Source of the DNA: Bradyrhizobium jicamae
Lineage (GTDB): Bacteria; Pseudomonadota; Alphaproteobacteria; Rhizobiales; Xanthobacteraceae
DNA length: 64,000 nucleotides
Assembly: GCF_001440395.1 (NCBI RefSeq)
Contig: NZ_LLXZ01000215.1
Coordinates: 114,697 to 178,696, forward strand
Direction of reading: 5' to 3'
Numbering within the stretch: the first letter of the stretch is position 1; every line of letters begins with the position of its first letter. Positions 55,599-63,812 of this stretch are shown piece after piece. Both the position numbers and the translations under genes were made by a program. The notes beneath the pieces were generated by a model. That model worked only from the letters and a program-made list of their open reading frames with translations. It was not told where the DNA came from and ran no database searches.

Positions 55599-56698
55599 AG
55601 GTCGACGGCCGGCATTTTCGCAGTATCTGGCTCGAGGGCGACGGCTGGACCGTCGGCGCGATCGACCAGCGCCGGTTGCCGCATGAATTCGTGGTGGCGC
55701 GTATCACCACCGCCGAGGATGCGACCGAGGCCATCCGCTCCATGCTGGTGCGCGGCGCCCCGCTGATCGGCGCTACCGCGGCTTTTGGCATGGCGCTCGC
55801 GATGCGCACCGACGCTTCTGATGCAGCGCTCGATCGCGCCTATGCCCTGCTGCTGGCGGCCCGGCCGACGGCGATCAACCTGAAATGGGCGCTCGACGAG
55901 ATGGCGCGTCTGCTCCGGCCGTTGCTGGCGTCGGAGCGGGTTGCCGCGGCCTACCGGCGCGCGGTCGAAATCGCGAACGAGGACGTCGCGCTCAACCAGG
56001 GGATCGGCCGGCACGGTCTGGCGCTGATCGAGCAGATCGCGGCGGGGAAGAAGCCGGGTGAGGTGGTCAACGTCCTGACGCATTGCAACGCCGGTTGGCT
56101 CGCCACAGTGGATTGGGGCACGGCGACGGCGCCGATCTATCTCGCCCATGATCGCGGCGTGAAGGTACATGTCTGGGTCGACGAGACCCGGCCGCGCAAT
56201 CAGGGTGCTTCGCTGACCGCATGGGAACTCGGCCACCACGGCGTCCCGCACACGGTAATCCCCGACAACACTGGTGGCCATCTGATGCAGCACCGCATGG
56301 TCGATCTCGCCATCGTCGGCACCGATCGGGTGGCGGCCAATGGCGACGTCTGCAACAAGATCGGTACCTACTTGAAGGCGCTGGCCGCGCACGACAATGG
56401 CGTGCCGTTCTATGTTGCACTGCCGTCGCCGACCATCGACTTTAGTATCGATGACGGTCTTAGGCAGATCCCGATCGAGCAGCGCAGCGCCGACGAAGTG
56501 GCGACCATGTCCGGCCGCACCGCGGACGGGCGTGTCGAGACCGTGCGCGTGGTTCCCGACGGCTCACCGGTGGCCAACTACGCGTTCGACGTCACGCCGG
56601 CGCGGCTGGTCACGGGATTGATCACGGAGCGTGGCCTGCTGCGGCCCGATCGTGCTGCACTTGCGAGCGCATTCCCGGAGCGCAGCGCCGGACATTGA
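55595..56698 (+). CDS. mtnA: S-methyl-5-thioribose-1-phosphate isomerase
   Basis: A 367-residue aldose-ketose isomerase of the eIF2B-like family. The catalytic cysteine is C164 (LTHCNAGWLAT) and the acid D244 (VGTDRVAANGD); the substrate loop VRGAPLIG is at 52-59. It converts the MtnP product to the ribulose-1-phosphate form. ATG 55595 overlaps the mtnP stop. It is followed after 60 bp by tctB. No mtnK, mtnW/X or mtnBCD genes are nearby, so the methionine-regenerating route is not encoded here. Confidence 0.94.
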
Positions 56699-56758
56699 CG
56701 CCAGCGGCGTCGGCACGTATCCCCGTTTGCGTCTGTCGTATCGGGGTTCACCGTCTCC

Positions 56759-57301
56759 ATGTCCAACACCGACATCGAAATCGTCGTCGAGGATCCGACC
56801 GCGCCGGAGGCCAACTCGCCTCAAGTGGTGAGCGTTCGCGTCGTCGACGTCGTCGTCTCGCTGCTGCTGCTCGCACTTGCAATCACGCTCGGTCTTGATA
56901 ACTGGCGCGCTGGCGCCGGCTGGGAATCCACCGGTCCGCAACCCGGCTACTTCCCGTTCTACCTCTCGATCATCCTCGGTGGCGCCAGTCTCTACGGGTT
57001 GGTCGCCGCTTTCCTGTCGCGCACGGAGGCCACTGAAACCTTCGTAACGCGGGCGCAGCTTCGCCGCGTCATGGCGGTGTTTGTGCCGACGGTGCTGTTC
57101 TGCCTCGCCACGCAATTTCTGGGGCTCTATGTCGCGAGCTTCCTTCTGATCTCCGGCTTCATGCGCCTGGTCGGCAAGATCGCGCTGTGGAAGTCGCTGC
57201 TCACCGCCTTCATTTTCACCGCCGCGATGTTCGTGACCTTCGACGTCGCCTTCGATGTCATCATGCCAAAGGGCCCGCTCGAAGCGGCGCTCGGCCGCTA
57301 A
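56759..57301 (+). CDS. tctB: Tripartite tricarboxylate transporter small permease TctB
   Basis: A 180-residue membrane protein with about four hydrophobic segments, the normal TctB layout: an N-terminal helix (VVSLLLLALAITLGL), the GPQPGYFPFYLSIIL motif around residue 60, and a C-terminal helix pair. It follows mtnA by 60 bp on the same strand and precedes tctA by 22 bp. Confidence 0.9.
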   Translation: MSNTDIEIVVEDPTAPEANSPQVVSVRVVDVVVSLLLLALAITLGLDNWRAGAGWESTGPQPGYFPFYLSIILGGASLYGLVAAFLSRTEATETFVTRAQLRRVMAVFVPTVLFCLATQFLGLYVASFLLISGFMRLVGKIALWKSLLTAFIFTAAMFVTFDVAFDVIMPKGPLEAALGR

Positions 57302-57323
57302 CAGGTTCGGTGGGACTAACGCC

Positions 57324-58835
57324 ATGGAAGCCATCGGCCTCTTGATGCACGGTTTTGCCGTGCTGCTGACCTGGAAGACGCTGCTCTTGATGATGACCGG
57401 GCTGGTGCTCGGCATCTTCGTCGGCGTGTTGCCGGGGCTCGGCGGCCCCAATGGCGTCGCGATCCTGTTGCCGCTGACGTTTACGATGGATCCGACCTCG
57501 GCCATCGTGATGCTGTCCTGCATCTATTGGGGCGCGCTGTTCGGTGGCGCCATCACCTCGATCCTGTTCAATATCCCCGGCGAGGCCTGGTCGGTCGCGA
57601 CCACCTTCGACGGCTATCCGATGGCGCAACAGGGCAGGGCGGCGGAAGCGCTGACGGCGGCCTTCACTTCGTCCTTCATCGGTTCGCTGGTCGCGGTGAT
57701 GCTGATCACCTTCCTGGCGCCGATGATCTCCTCGTTCGCGCTCAAGTTCGGACCACCGGAGTTCTTCGCGGTCTATCTGCTTACCTTCTGCTCTTTCGTG
57801 GGGCTTGGCCGTGAGGCCAAGCACAAGACGGTCATTTCGATGTCGCTCGGCCTGCTGCTGGCCGGCATCGGCATGGACACCGTGTCGGGCCAGTTGCGCA
57901 TGACGTTCGGTTCGGCCGAGCTGCTCCGCGGCGTCAACTTCCTCGTGGCCGTCATCGGCCTGTTCGGCATCAGCGAAATCCTGCTCACGATGGAGGAGCG
58001 TCTGGCGCTGCGCGGCCATGCCGCCGGCATCTCCCTGCGCGTCGTGCTCTCGGTGTGGAAGGACCTGCCGAAATACTGGGTGACACTGTTTCGTTCCTCC
58101 TTCATCGGCTGCTGGCTCGGCATCACGCCGGGCGGCGCGATCGCTGCGTCGTTCATGGGCTACAACCTCGCCAAGCGCTTCTCCAAGGATCAGGACAGCT
58201 TTGGCAAGGGCCGCATCGAGGGCGTGTTCGCGCCGGAGACGGCCGCGCACGCCTCCGGCACCGCGGCGCTGCTGCCGATGCTCGCGCTCGGCATTCCCGG
58301 CTCCGGCACCGCGGCGATCCTGCTCGGCGGCTTGATGGTGTGGGGCCTCAATCCGGGGCCGCTGCTGTTCGTCGAGCACAAGGATTTCGTCTGGGGCCTG
58401 ATCGCGTCGATGTATCTCGGCAACGTCGTCGGCCTCGTGCTGGTGCTGACGACGGTGCCGATCTTCGCTTCCATCCTGCGCGTGCCGTTCGCGGCGGTGG
58501 CGCCAATGATCGTGGTGTCCTGCGCGATCGGGGCCTTCGCGATCCAGAATGCGATGTTCGACATCTGGCTGATGCTGGGCTTTGGCGTCGTCGGCTACGT
58601 CTTCAAGAAGATCGGCATTCCCTTGGCGCCGTTCACGCTGGCGCTGGTGCTCGGCAACCGCGCCGAGGACGCGTTTCGTCTGTCGATGATCGGCTCGGGC
58701 GGCGATCTGAAGGTGTTCTGGTCCAACGGCCTCGTCGGTTCGATCACGACGCTGGCGATCGTGCTGTTGTTCTGGCCCGTGATCGACAGGGCTTTCAGCG
58801 GCGTCTCGCGCATGCTGCGACCGGCGAAGGCGTAG
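57324..58835 (+). CDS. tctA: Tripartite tricarboxylate transporter large permease TctA
   Basis: A 503-residue polytopic permease with about 12 hydrophobic segments. The TctA landmarks GVLPGLGGPNGVAILLPLTF near residue 35 and GIPGSGTAAILLGGLM near 330 are intact. It is the channel of the importer whose receptor is probably TctC at 52914. Being in line with mtnP and mtnA, the transporter may import a nucleoside, sugar or carboxylate linked to that pathway; known TctABC systems take carboxylates. Confidence 0.94.
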   Translation: MEAIGLLMHGFAVLLTWKTLLLMMTGLVLGIFVGVLPGLGGPNGVAILLPLTFTMDPTSAIVMLSCIYWGALFGGAITSILFNIPGEAWSVATTFDGYPMAQQGRAAEALTAAFTSSFIGSLVAVMLITFLAPMISSFALKFGPPEFFAVYLLTFCSFVGLGREAKHKTVISMSLGLLLAGIGMDTVSGQLRMTFGSAELLRGVNFLVAVIGLFGISEILLTMEERLALRGHAAGISLRVVLSVWKDLPKYWVTLFRSSFIGCWLGITPGGAIAASFMGYNLAKRFSKDQDSFGKGRIEGVFAPETAAHASGTAALLPMLALGIPGSGTAAILLGGLMVWGLNPGPLLFVEHKDFVWGLIASMYLGNVVGLVLVLTTVPIFASILRVPFAAVAPMIVVSCAIGAFAIQNAMFDIWLMLGFGVVGYVFKKIGIPLAPFTLALVLGNRAEDAFRLSMIGSGGDLKVFWSNGLVGSITTLAIVLLFWPVIDRAFSGVSRMLRPAKA

Positions 58836-58848
58836 TCTCGGGCAGTGT

Positions 58849-58944
58849 CGTAGGGTGGGCAAAGGCGCGGTTACGCGCCGTGCCCACCATTCTCGAAAAC
58901 CGCGATCTTGAATGGTGGGCCCGCTGCGCTTTGCTCACCCTACG
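58849..58944. repeat. Inverted pair of a palindromic intergenic repeat
   Basis: CGTAGGGTGGGCAAAG at the left is mirrored by CTTTGCTCACCCTACG-like sequence at the right, and CCCACCAT at about 58884 by ATGGTGGG at about 58912. This matches a repeat I recall as frequent in Bradyrhizobium and relatives. It lies between convergent tctA and the radical SAM gene, and the radical SAM stop codon (58940-58942) falls in its right arm. It may serve as terminator for both. Confidence 0.65.
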
Positions 58945-60163
58945 GGGGTGTTGGACCTGACGGCATGAGTTCACGTTCTAACTCGGTGCCCGGCAGCGTG
59001 TCTCGTACGTTGATGCGTTCCCCGCTTGGCTTGCTGACGTAAAGATGGCTCTCCAATACGGATTGCATGTTCTCAAACATCGAATAGAGATCGTCGCAAT
59101 AGACCGACGGATTGTCGTAACCGTTTTCTTTGGAGAAGCGATGCGGAAGATAGCCGCCGCCGCAGGCGTTCATGAATTTGCACGCTCGGCACTTTTCGCA
59201 AAGATGGATTGAAGCATCGCGCGCGGCTTTCCAGCGGCTCTCGTTCCTGACGTCGTCGATGGCATGATCGAAGATATTGAACCTGGTCTGCGTGAATCCG
59301 TCACCTGCGATCCGCAGCACATCGTGAGCCTCCACGGTGCCATCGGTCATGACGGTGCAAAGTTCAACCGGCTTGTGCCCGACGCCCTCGGTGGGCGAAT
59401 TGTTGCCAAGCAGGGCGGTGATCATGTCGGAAACGATCCGGATACTGGTTGTCGGCGCGCTGCGATTGGCCGCCAGCCACAAGTCGAACAGACCATTGTA
59501 GAACGAGGCGATGGATGCGGGCTTCTCATCCACCGTCGCATCGGGAATCATGATGTCATAGCTTGAAATCCCGCACTTTGCGAAGAACTCGGCATATTGT
59601 GCCGGCGGGTAGGCGGGATTGCAGACGGCCAATGCCATGACGCCGATGTCGCGCGATACCAGCATGCGGGCGGCACGTTCCACGGCGGCGTGGGTGCCCG
59701 TGCCTTGAAACGTGCGGCGATGAATGTCGTGAATATGTTCTGGCCCATCAAGGCTGATTGCGACCGAGATGTTGCGCGCCTCGAAGCAGTCCAGCCATTC
59801 ATCATCGATCAGCAGGCCATTGGTTGTGACCGCGATGGGTATTTCGCAGCCCGTTCGTGATGCAATGCCTTCACAGGCTTCGGCAAAACGGTGGAAATTC
59901 TCAACGCCCCATAGCAAGGGCTCGCCGCCGTGCAGAACGATCGGAAAATCGACAAGGGAGTATCTGGCGACATGCTGCTCGATACGCTGCAATAACTGAT
60001 GCAGCACGTGGCTGCTCATCAGCTTCGGCTTGTCGTAGACAGAAGCGTCGCGAAACCAATAGCAATAGGAGCAATCAATGTTGCACCTCGTAGCCACCTT
60101 GACCAGCAACTGGGTGATCGGCTGGTCTTGAAAGGCGGCGGAATCTGAATCGTCAGCCGACAT
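58940..60163 (-). CDS. Radical SAM/SPASM peptide maturase, cyclophane-forming type
   Basis: A 407-residue radical SAM enzyme. The cluster motif is C27-x3-C31-x2-C34 (CNIDCSYC), followed by the SAM-contact HGGEP (78-82) and ISLDGP (137-141). The C-terminal SPASM/twitch domain has cysteines at 269, 322, 325, 328, 334 and 356 (LCEKCRACKFMNACGGGY), enough for auxiliary clusters. This layout is shared by the GrrM/FxsB/XyeB enzymes that link an aromatic side chain to a nearby residue's beta-carbon. It starts 48 bp after the precursor peptide gene, so the pair is one operon. The exact bond formed is inference. Confidence 0.88.
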   Translation of the reverse strand: MSADDSDSAAFQDQPITQLLVKVATRCNIDCSYCYWFRDASVYDKPKLMSSHVLHQLLQRIEQHVARYSLVDFPIVLHGGEPLLWGVENFHRFAEACEGIASRTGCEIPIAVTTNGLLIDDEWLDCFEARNISVAISLDGPEHIHDIHRRTFQGTGTHAAVERAARMLVSRDIGVMALAVCNPAYPPAQYAEFFAKCGISSYDIMIPDATVDEKPASIASFYNGLFDLWLAANRSAPTTSIRIVSDMITALLGNNSPTEGVGHKPVELCTVMTDGTVEAHDVLRIAGDGFTQTRFNIFDHAIDDVRNESRWKAARDASIHLCEKCRACKFMNACGGGYLPHRFSKENGYDNPSVYCDDLYSMFENMQSVLESHLYVSKPSGERINVRDTLPGTELERELMPSGPTPP

Positions 60164-60211
60164 GCCGGCACCGAGATGGCCTGGATGAAACGACGACTAG
60201 CCCTCGACTAG

Positions 60212-60472
60212 TCAGTATCCTCGGATAAATCCCCCTCGGCGGAACGCGCCCGCACCCGGATAGTATCCCCCTGCTCTGCGAAAGGCACCTGCACGTGGCC
60301 CTCTGGCAAATGCACCTCGTCTGAAGGCGACCTCGGTTGCCACGGGATCGGTACCCTGTCCGCGCAGGTCACTCAGCAGCGCGTCGATGCCTTGATGATC
60401 GCTCTGTATTGTCGCGCCTGGACCGTGCAGTTGCAGGACGCTCGCCAAAACCTTCAGCGTCGTTATCGCCAT
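60212..60472 (-). CDS. Candidate RiPP precursor peptide with five F-x-R motifs
   Basis: An 86-residue peptide. The first ~45 residues look like a leader (MAITTLKVLASVLQLHGPGA, then an acidic stretch). The C-terminal core is Gly/Ala/Arg-rich with F-x-R at 50-52, 55-57, 64-66, 77-79 and 82-84 (FRR, FAR, FRR, FRR, FIR), plus Y70, Y71 and terminal Y86. F-x-R fits the three-residue cyclophane pattern of aromatic, any, acceptor. AGGAG sits 7 bases before ATG 60472. It precedes the radical SAM/SPASM gene. No protease or exporter gene is adjacent. I recall alphaproteobacterial families of this kind (AmcA-like) but could not check. Confidence 0.8.
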   Translation of the reverse strand: MAITTLKVLASVLQLHGPGATIQSDHQGIDALLSDLRGQGTDPVATEVAFRRGAFARGPRAGAFRRAGGYYPGAGAFRRGGFIRGY

Positions 60473-60635
60473 GGTTATGCTCCTGTTTTCGCGACGCAGC
60501 CGAGGGATCGAACGAAAGGCCGGTGTTCACCGGTTGAGCAGGAGGAAGTATGCCTCCTTTATTGTAGCCGAAATGTGGTGATGCCGGGGCAACGGCTTTT
60601 GTCGGCGCAACAGCGAGCTGCCTTTCGTCTGCGCT

Positions 60636-61295
60636 TCAGCCCGGCAACAGCCGCTTCGGCAGGCTGAAGGCGAGGCGGTAGAGCGGCAGAGTATCGATGG
60701 CCCCGTGCTCCTCGGCAGGAAGGATTTTGCGCAGGTGAACGAGAGCGTCGCGGACCGCGGGCTCGTCCAACCCCTCGACCAGCAGCAGCGCGGCAAAGGA
60801 GCCGTCGTTGGCCCGCATGCCCTTCTCGCGGGTCTTGATCGAGGTCTGCGCGATATCGGTGAGCAGGACCCGCGCGGCGATGATCCTGTCGAGGCGGGCA
60901 AGCTCGGCGACGACCGCGGCGGCATCCCAAGACGGCGCGGCGTCGAGGCGCAGGGGAGCGACGATGCCACCCTGGCCGGTGCCGGCCGAGGCCGCGATGC
61001 GGCCACCGCCGCGCGCAAAATTGCCGAGCCTGGGCATGATGCGCTGCGACCAGGGCGTCGGCGCGTTCAGCCGCGCCAGATAATCTGGCCCGCCGACAAC
61101 GCGCTCATCCTCGAGCTCGTAGAGGATGAAGTAGCGGTTCACCGCGGCGCCGAGCGCGCGGAAAATGCGGCACGCCAGAAAACCGTTGATGCCGACGCGC
61201 TCGGCGGCATGTTCGCGTGTGATCCAGTGCGCCCAGTCGGTTTCGTCCTGCGGCGCCAGATCGCTCCAGATGGCGAGATAGCCGGCTCCCTGCAT
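60636..61295 (-). CDS. Hypothetical protein, possible dimeric alpha/beta-barrel fold
   Basis: A 219-residue soluble protein. The first ~90 residues (YLAIWSDLAPQDETDWAHW, then RYFILYELED) look like an EthD/DUF4286-style ferredoxin-like domain, and the second half (DRIIAARVLLTDIAQ, SFAALLLVEGLDE) looks like a repeat of it. No catalytic motif is evident. It starts 9 bp after the aroQ-like stop and is probably co-transcribed with it, which hints at a role in the same pathway. Confidence 0.75.
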   Translation of the reverse strand: MQGAGYLAIWSDLAPQDETDWAHWITREHAAERVGINGFLACRIFRALGAAVNRYFILYELEDERVVGGPDYLARLNAPTPWSQRIMPRLGNFARGGGRIAASAGTGQGGIVAPLRLDAAPSWDAAAVVAELARLDRIIAARVLLTDIAQTSIKTREKGMRANDGSFAALLLVEGLDEPAVRDALVHLRKILPAEEHGAIDTLPLYRLAFSLPKRLLPG

Positions 61296-61304
61296 GTTGC
61301 GCTC

Positions 61305-61781
61305 CTATTTCGGTCCGACGCGCACGGCCGCCGGGAGGGCGGCGGGCAGCTTGCCGGCGCCCTGCAGCGCGGCCTGCATGGCAACGATGTAGCCGTAGGG
61401 GCCGAGGCCTGCGATCACACCCTTGACCGCGGCCGAGAGCTTGGAGTGCCGGTGCAGCTCGTCGCGGGCGTGGATGTTCGAAATATGCACCTCGTAGATC
61501 GGCCCCTCGAAGATCTTCAAGGCGTCGAACATCGCAATCGAGGTGAAGGAGTAGGCGGCGGGGTTGATGATGAGGACGTCCGCCGAGGTCCGCGCGGACT
61601 GGATCAAGTCAACCAGCACCCCCTCGTGGTTGGACTGATGGAATGCCAGCTCTGCGCCGGCAAGCGCGGCAAACTCCTCGCAGGAGGCCTTGATGGCGTC
61701 GAGCGTGGTCGAGCCGTAGATGTGCGGCTCGCGGATGCCGAGCATGTTAAGGTTCGGGCCATTGAGGATCATGATGCGCAT
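61305..61781 (-). CDS. aroQ: Type II 3-dehydroquinate dehydratase-like protein with a substituted histidine
   Basis: A 158-residue protein of the type II dehydroquinase family, which interconverts 3-dehydroquinate and 3-dehydroshikimate. R17 and Y22 (REPHIYG), N73, E97 and H99 (EVHISN) and R106 (ARD) match the active site. In the NPGAYTHTS motif the histidine is replaced by F79 (NPAAYSFTS), where most enzymes keep His. It may be a weak or specialised paralogue, for example in quinate catabolism. It starts a two-gene minus-strand unit. Confidence 0.88.
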   Translation of the reverse strand: MRIMILNGPNLNMLGIREPHIYGSTTLDAIKASCEEFAALAGAELAFHQSNHEGVLVDLIQSARTSADVLIINPAAYSFTSIAMFDALKIFEGPIYEVHISNIHARDELHRHSKLSAAVKGVIAGLGPYGYIVAMQAALQGAGKLPAALPAAVRVGPK

Positions 61782-61921
61782 GGAATGCCTTTCATGGGAA
61801 AATGACGGGGCAGTGTAGCCGATCGCGCCAGCATGTCAGCCGGTGAACCATATCGCGGCATGGTAATGAGCATCGGAAATAGGGAGGGACAGGACTGCGA
61901 GCCGATCCCGCCGCGACTCGG

Positions 61922-62246
61922 CGGAATCTTCCCGGATTATCTCGTCATGCTTGCTGGCATGCGTGCGACAGATGAGCTATCAGCGGGCGGGATGTCCCGC
62001 GAATCCCCATATCTTCCGCAGCCGACCATTGGAATGACGCCTCTTTCGCAACTGACCCGTCGCAATTTTCTGATCGCAGCGCATGATGCGCTGGCGCTGC
62101 TGACAAGCTTTTGCCTGCCCTTCAAGGGGGGCGACGCCTTTTATGCCCGCCTGCCGCTATTGCTGCGCATTCTGCCGCTCCTCGTCGTCTTCAGTATCGT
62201 TATCTGCTACGTCTTTAATCTGACGTCGACGAAATGGCGCTTCATT
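61922..62246. repeat. Direct repeat, left copy (5' part of a CapD/WbpM-like gene)
   Basis: This segment is closely similar to 63480-63812. Both contain GAATCTTCCCGG, ATCAGCGGG, and the first ~70 codons of the polysaccharide gene. The left copy lacks a 12-base in-frame stretch (ACGGCGCTTGCG) and carries several substitutions, so it is the degraded copy. Similarity stops abruptly at about 62246 after AAATGGCGCTTCATT. Confidence 0.85.
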
Positions 62247-62291
62247 GTTCGATCATGGCATCTGCTCGGCAGATCCGTCCGCGCATGCTGA
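62034..62291 (+). pseudogene. Truncated N-terminus of a CapD/WbpM-like polysaccharide gene
   Basis: From ATG 62034 the frame encodes MTPLSQLTRRNFLIAAHDAL and transmembrane sequence matching the intact-looking gene at 63588. It breaks off after TKWRFI and continues as unrelated residues (VRSWHLLGRS) to a stop at 62291. It is a partial duplicate, not a functional gene. Confidence 0.8.
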
Positions 62292-63499
62292 ACGTTGACC
62301 TCATCGCGGTCGTGGTGGCGGCGCTGCTGCCGTGGTCGACCAGCGGCGTGAGCATCGGCATGGTGGTCTGGCTCGCTGCTCTGGCCGCAACGCTCGAACT
62401 GCGCCCGTTCTTGCGCTCGTTGCAGCGGCCGATCAGCGCGCTGCCGATCGCGCTTGTTGCGCTTGCCGTCGCAGGAACGCTGTGGTCGGACGCGTCCTGG
62501 GGGGCGCGGCTCTATGCACTGAGCCCCGCGACGAAGCTGCTCGTTCTGCCGTTCCTGTTCTATCATTTCGAGCGTTCAACGCGGGGCATGTGGGTCTTCG
62601 TCGGCTTCCTGGTTTCCTGTGCGCTGCTTACGGTCATGTCCTGGCTCGTCGCAATTGATCCCAGCCTTTCGCTGAAGGCTCCCGGCGAGGCGGGGGGACA
62701 CGGCATCTTCGTCAAGAACTATATCGCCCAGAGCCAGGAATTCGTGCTGTGCACGGTCGTGCTCGCTTTCCCCATCTTCACATTGCTGCGAGACGGGAAA
62801 ATCAGACAGGCATTGTTGCTGACCGCGGTCGCGGCCAGTTTCATCCTCAACATGGCTTTCGTCATCGTCTCGCGCACGGCGCTGGTCACGCTGCCGATCA
62901 TGCTTGTCGTGTTCGCGATGGCGCATTTGAGGTGGCGGACCAACGTGCTGCTGTTCATCGCAGCGGTCGTGCTCGGCGCGCTCGCCTGGACCTTGTCGCC
63001 GCAATTGCAGGCGACCACCGACAAGTTCTCGCGGGAATACCGCATCTATAAGGAATTCAATGAGCCGACGTCGATCGGGCTGCGACTGGAATTCTGGGAG
63101 AAGTCGCTGCGGTTCTTTGCCGAGGCGCCGGTGATCGGTCATGGCACGGGATCGACGCGACGACTATTCGAGGCGGCGGCGACCGGCCCTGCTGCGTTGG
63201 CGCAGGGAGCGGTGATCGGGAATCCGCATAACCAGACCCTCAACGTCGCGGTCCAATGGGGTGCTGTCGGGGTCGTGATCCTGTATGCAATGTGGTTCTC
63301 TCATTTCTCGATGTTTCGCCGCGCGGGGCTGGCGGCCTGGATCGGGCTGATGGTGGTGCTGCAGAACGTGTTCAGTTCGCTGTTCAACTCGCATCTGTTC
63401 GATTTTCACGAGGGTTGGATGTATGTGCTCGGTGTCGGGGTCGCCGGCGGTATGGTGCTGCGCGCCAGATCCGAGGCCGCCGAATCTTCCCGGGCATGA
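62255..63499 (+). CDS. O-antigen ligase/polymerase-like membrane protein (WaaL/Wzy type)
   Basis: A 414-residue polytopic protein with roughly 10-12 hydrophobic segments. A long periplasmic loop in the second half contains GHGTGSTRRLF and NPHNQTLNVAVQWG, the H-x-x-x-(L/N) region typical of WaaL-type ligases. It should join or polymerise surface polysaccharide at the inner-membrane outer face. ATG 62255 (MASARQ) is used because the earlier ATG at 62234 lies in repeated DNA from another gene; 62285 is also possible. Its last codons (ESSRA) lie in the right repeat copy. Confidence 0.82.
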   Translation: MASARQIRPRMLNVDLIAVVVAALLPWSTSGVSIGMVVWLAALAATLELRPFLRSLQRPISALPIALVALAVAGTLWSDASWGARLYALSPATKLLVLPFLFYHFERSTRGMWVFVGFLVSCALLTVMSWLVAIDPSLSLKAPGEAGGHGIFVKNYIAQSQEFVLCTVVLAFPIFTLLRDGKIRQALLLTAVAASFILNMAFVIVSRTALVTLPIMLVVFAMAHLRWRTNVLLFIAAVVLGALAWTLSPQLQATTDKFSREYRIYKEFNEPTSIGLRLEFWEKSLRFFAEAPVIGHGTGSTRRLFEAAATGPAALAQGAVIGNPHNQTLNVAVQWGAVGVVILYAMWFSHFSMFRRAGLAAWIGLMVVLQNVFSSLFNSHLFDFHEGWMYVLGVGVAGGMVLRARSEAAESSRA

Positions 63500-63812
63500 T
63501 CGCTGGCATGCGCGCCGGAGATAAGATATCAGCGGGTGAGTGGACTCACCTCGCGAATCCCGATCGTTCCCGCAGCCGGCCATTGGAATGGCGCCTCTTT
63601 CGCAACTAACCCGCCGCAATTTTCTGATCGCAGCGCATGATGCGCTGGCGACGGCGCTTGCGCTGCTGGCGAGCTTCTACCTGCGCTTCGAGGGCGGCGA
63701 GGCGTTCTATGCCCGCCTACCGCTGTTGCTGCGCATCCTGCCGCTGTTCGTCATCTTCAGCGTCGTGATCTGCTACGTCTTCAACCTGACGACGACGAAA
63801 TGGCGTTTCATT
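63480..63812. repeat. Direct repeat, right copy (5' part of a CapD/WbpM-like gene)
   Basis: This copy is similar to 61922-62246 and includes the 3' end of the ligase gene, the leader, and the first ~75 codons of the polysaccharide gene, which stays open here. Together the two copies flank the ligase gene in the same orientation. Confidence 0.85.

Noticed and set aside
57261..58862. 533-residue minus-strand open frame
   Set aside because: Antisense to tctA, with low-complexity Arg/Gln/His content and no domain.
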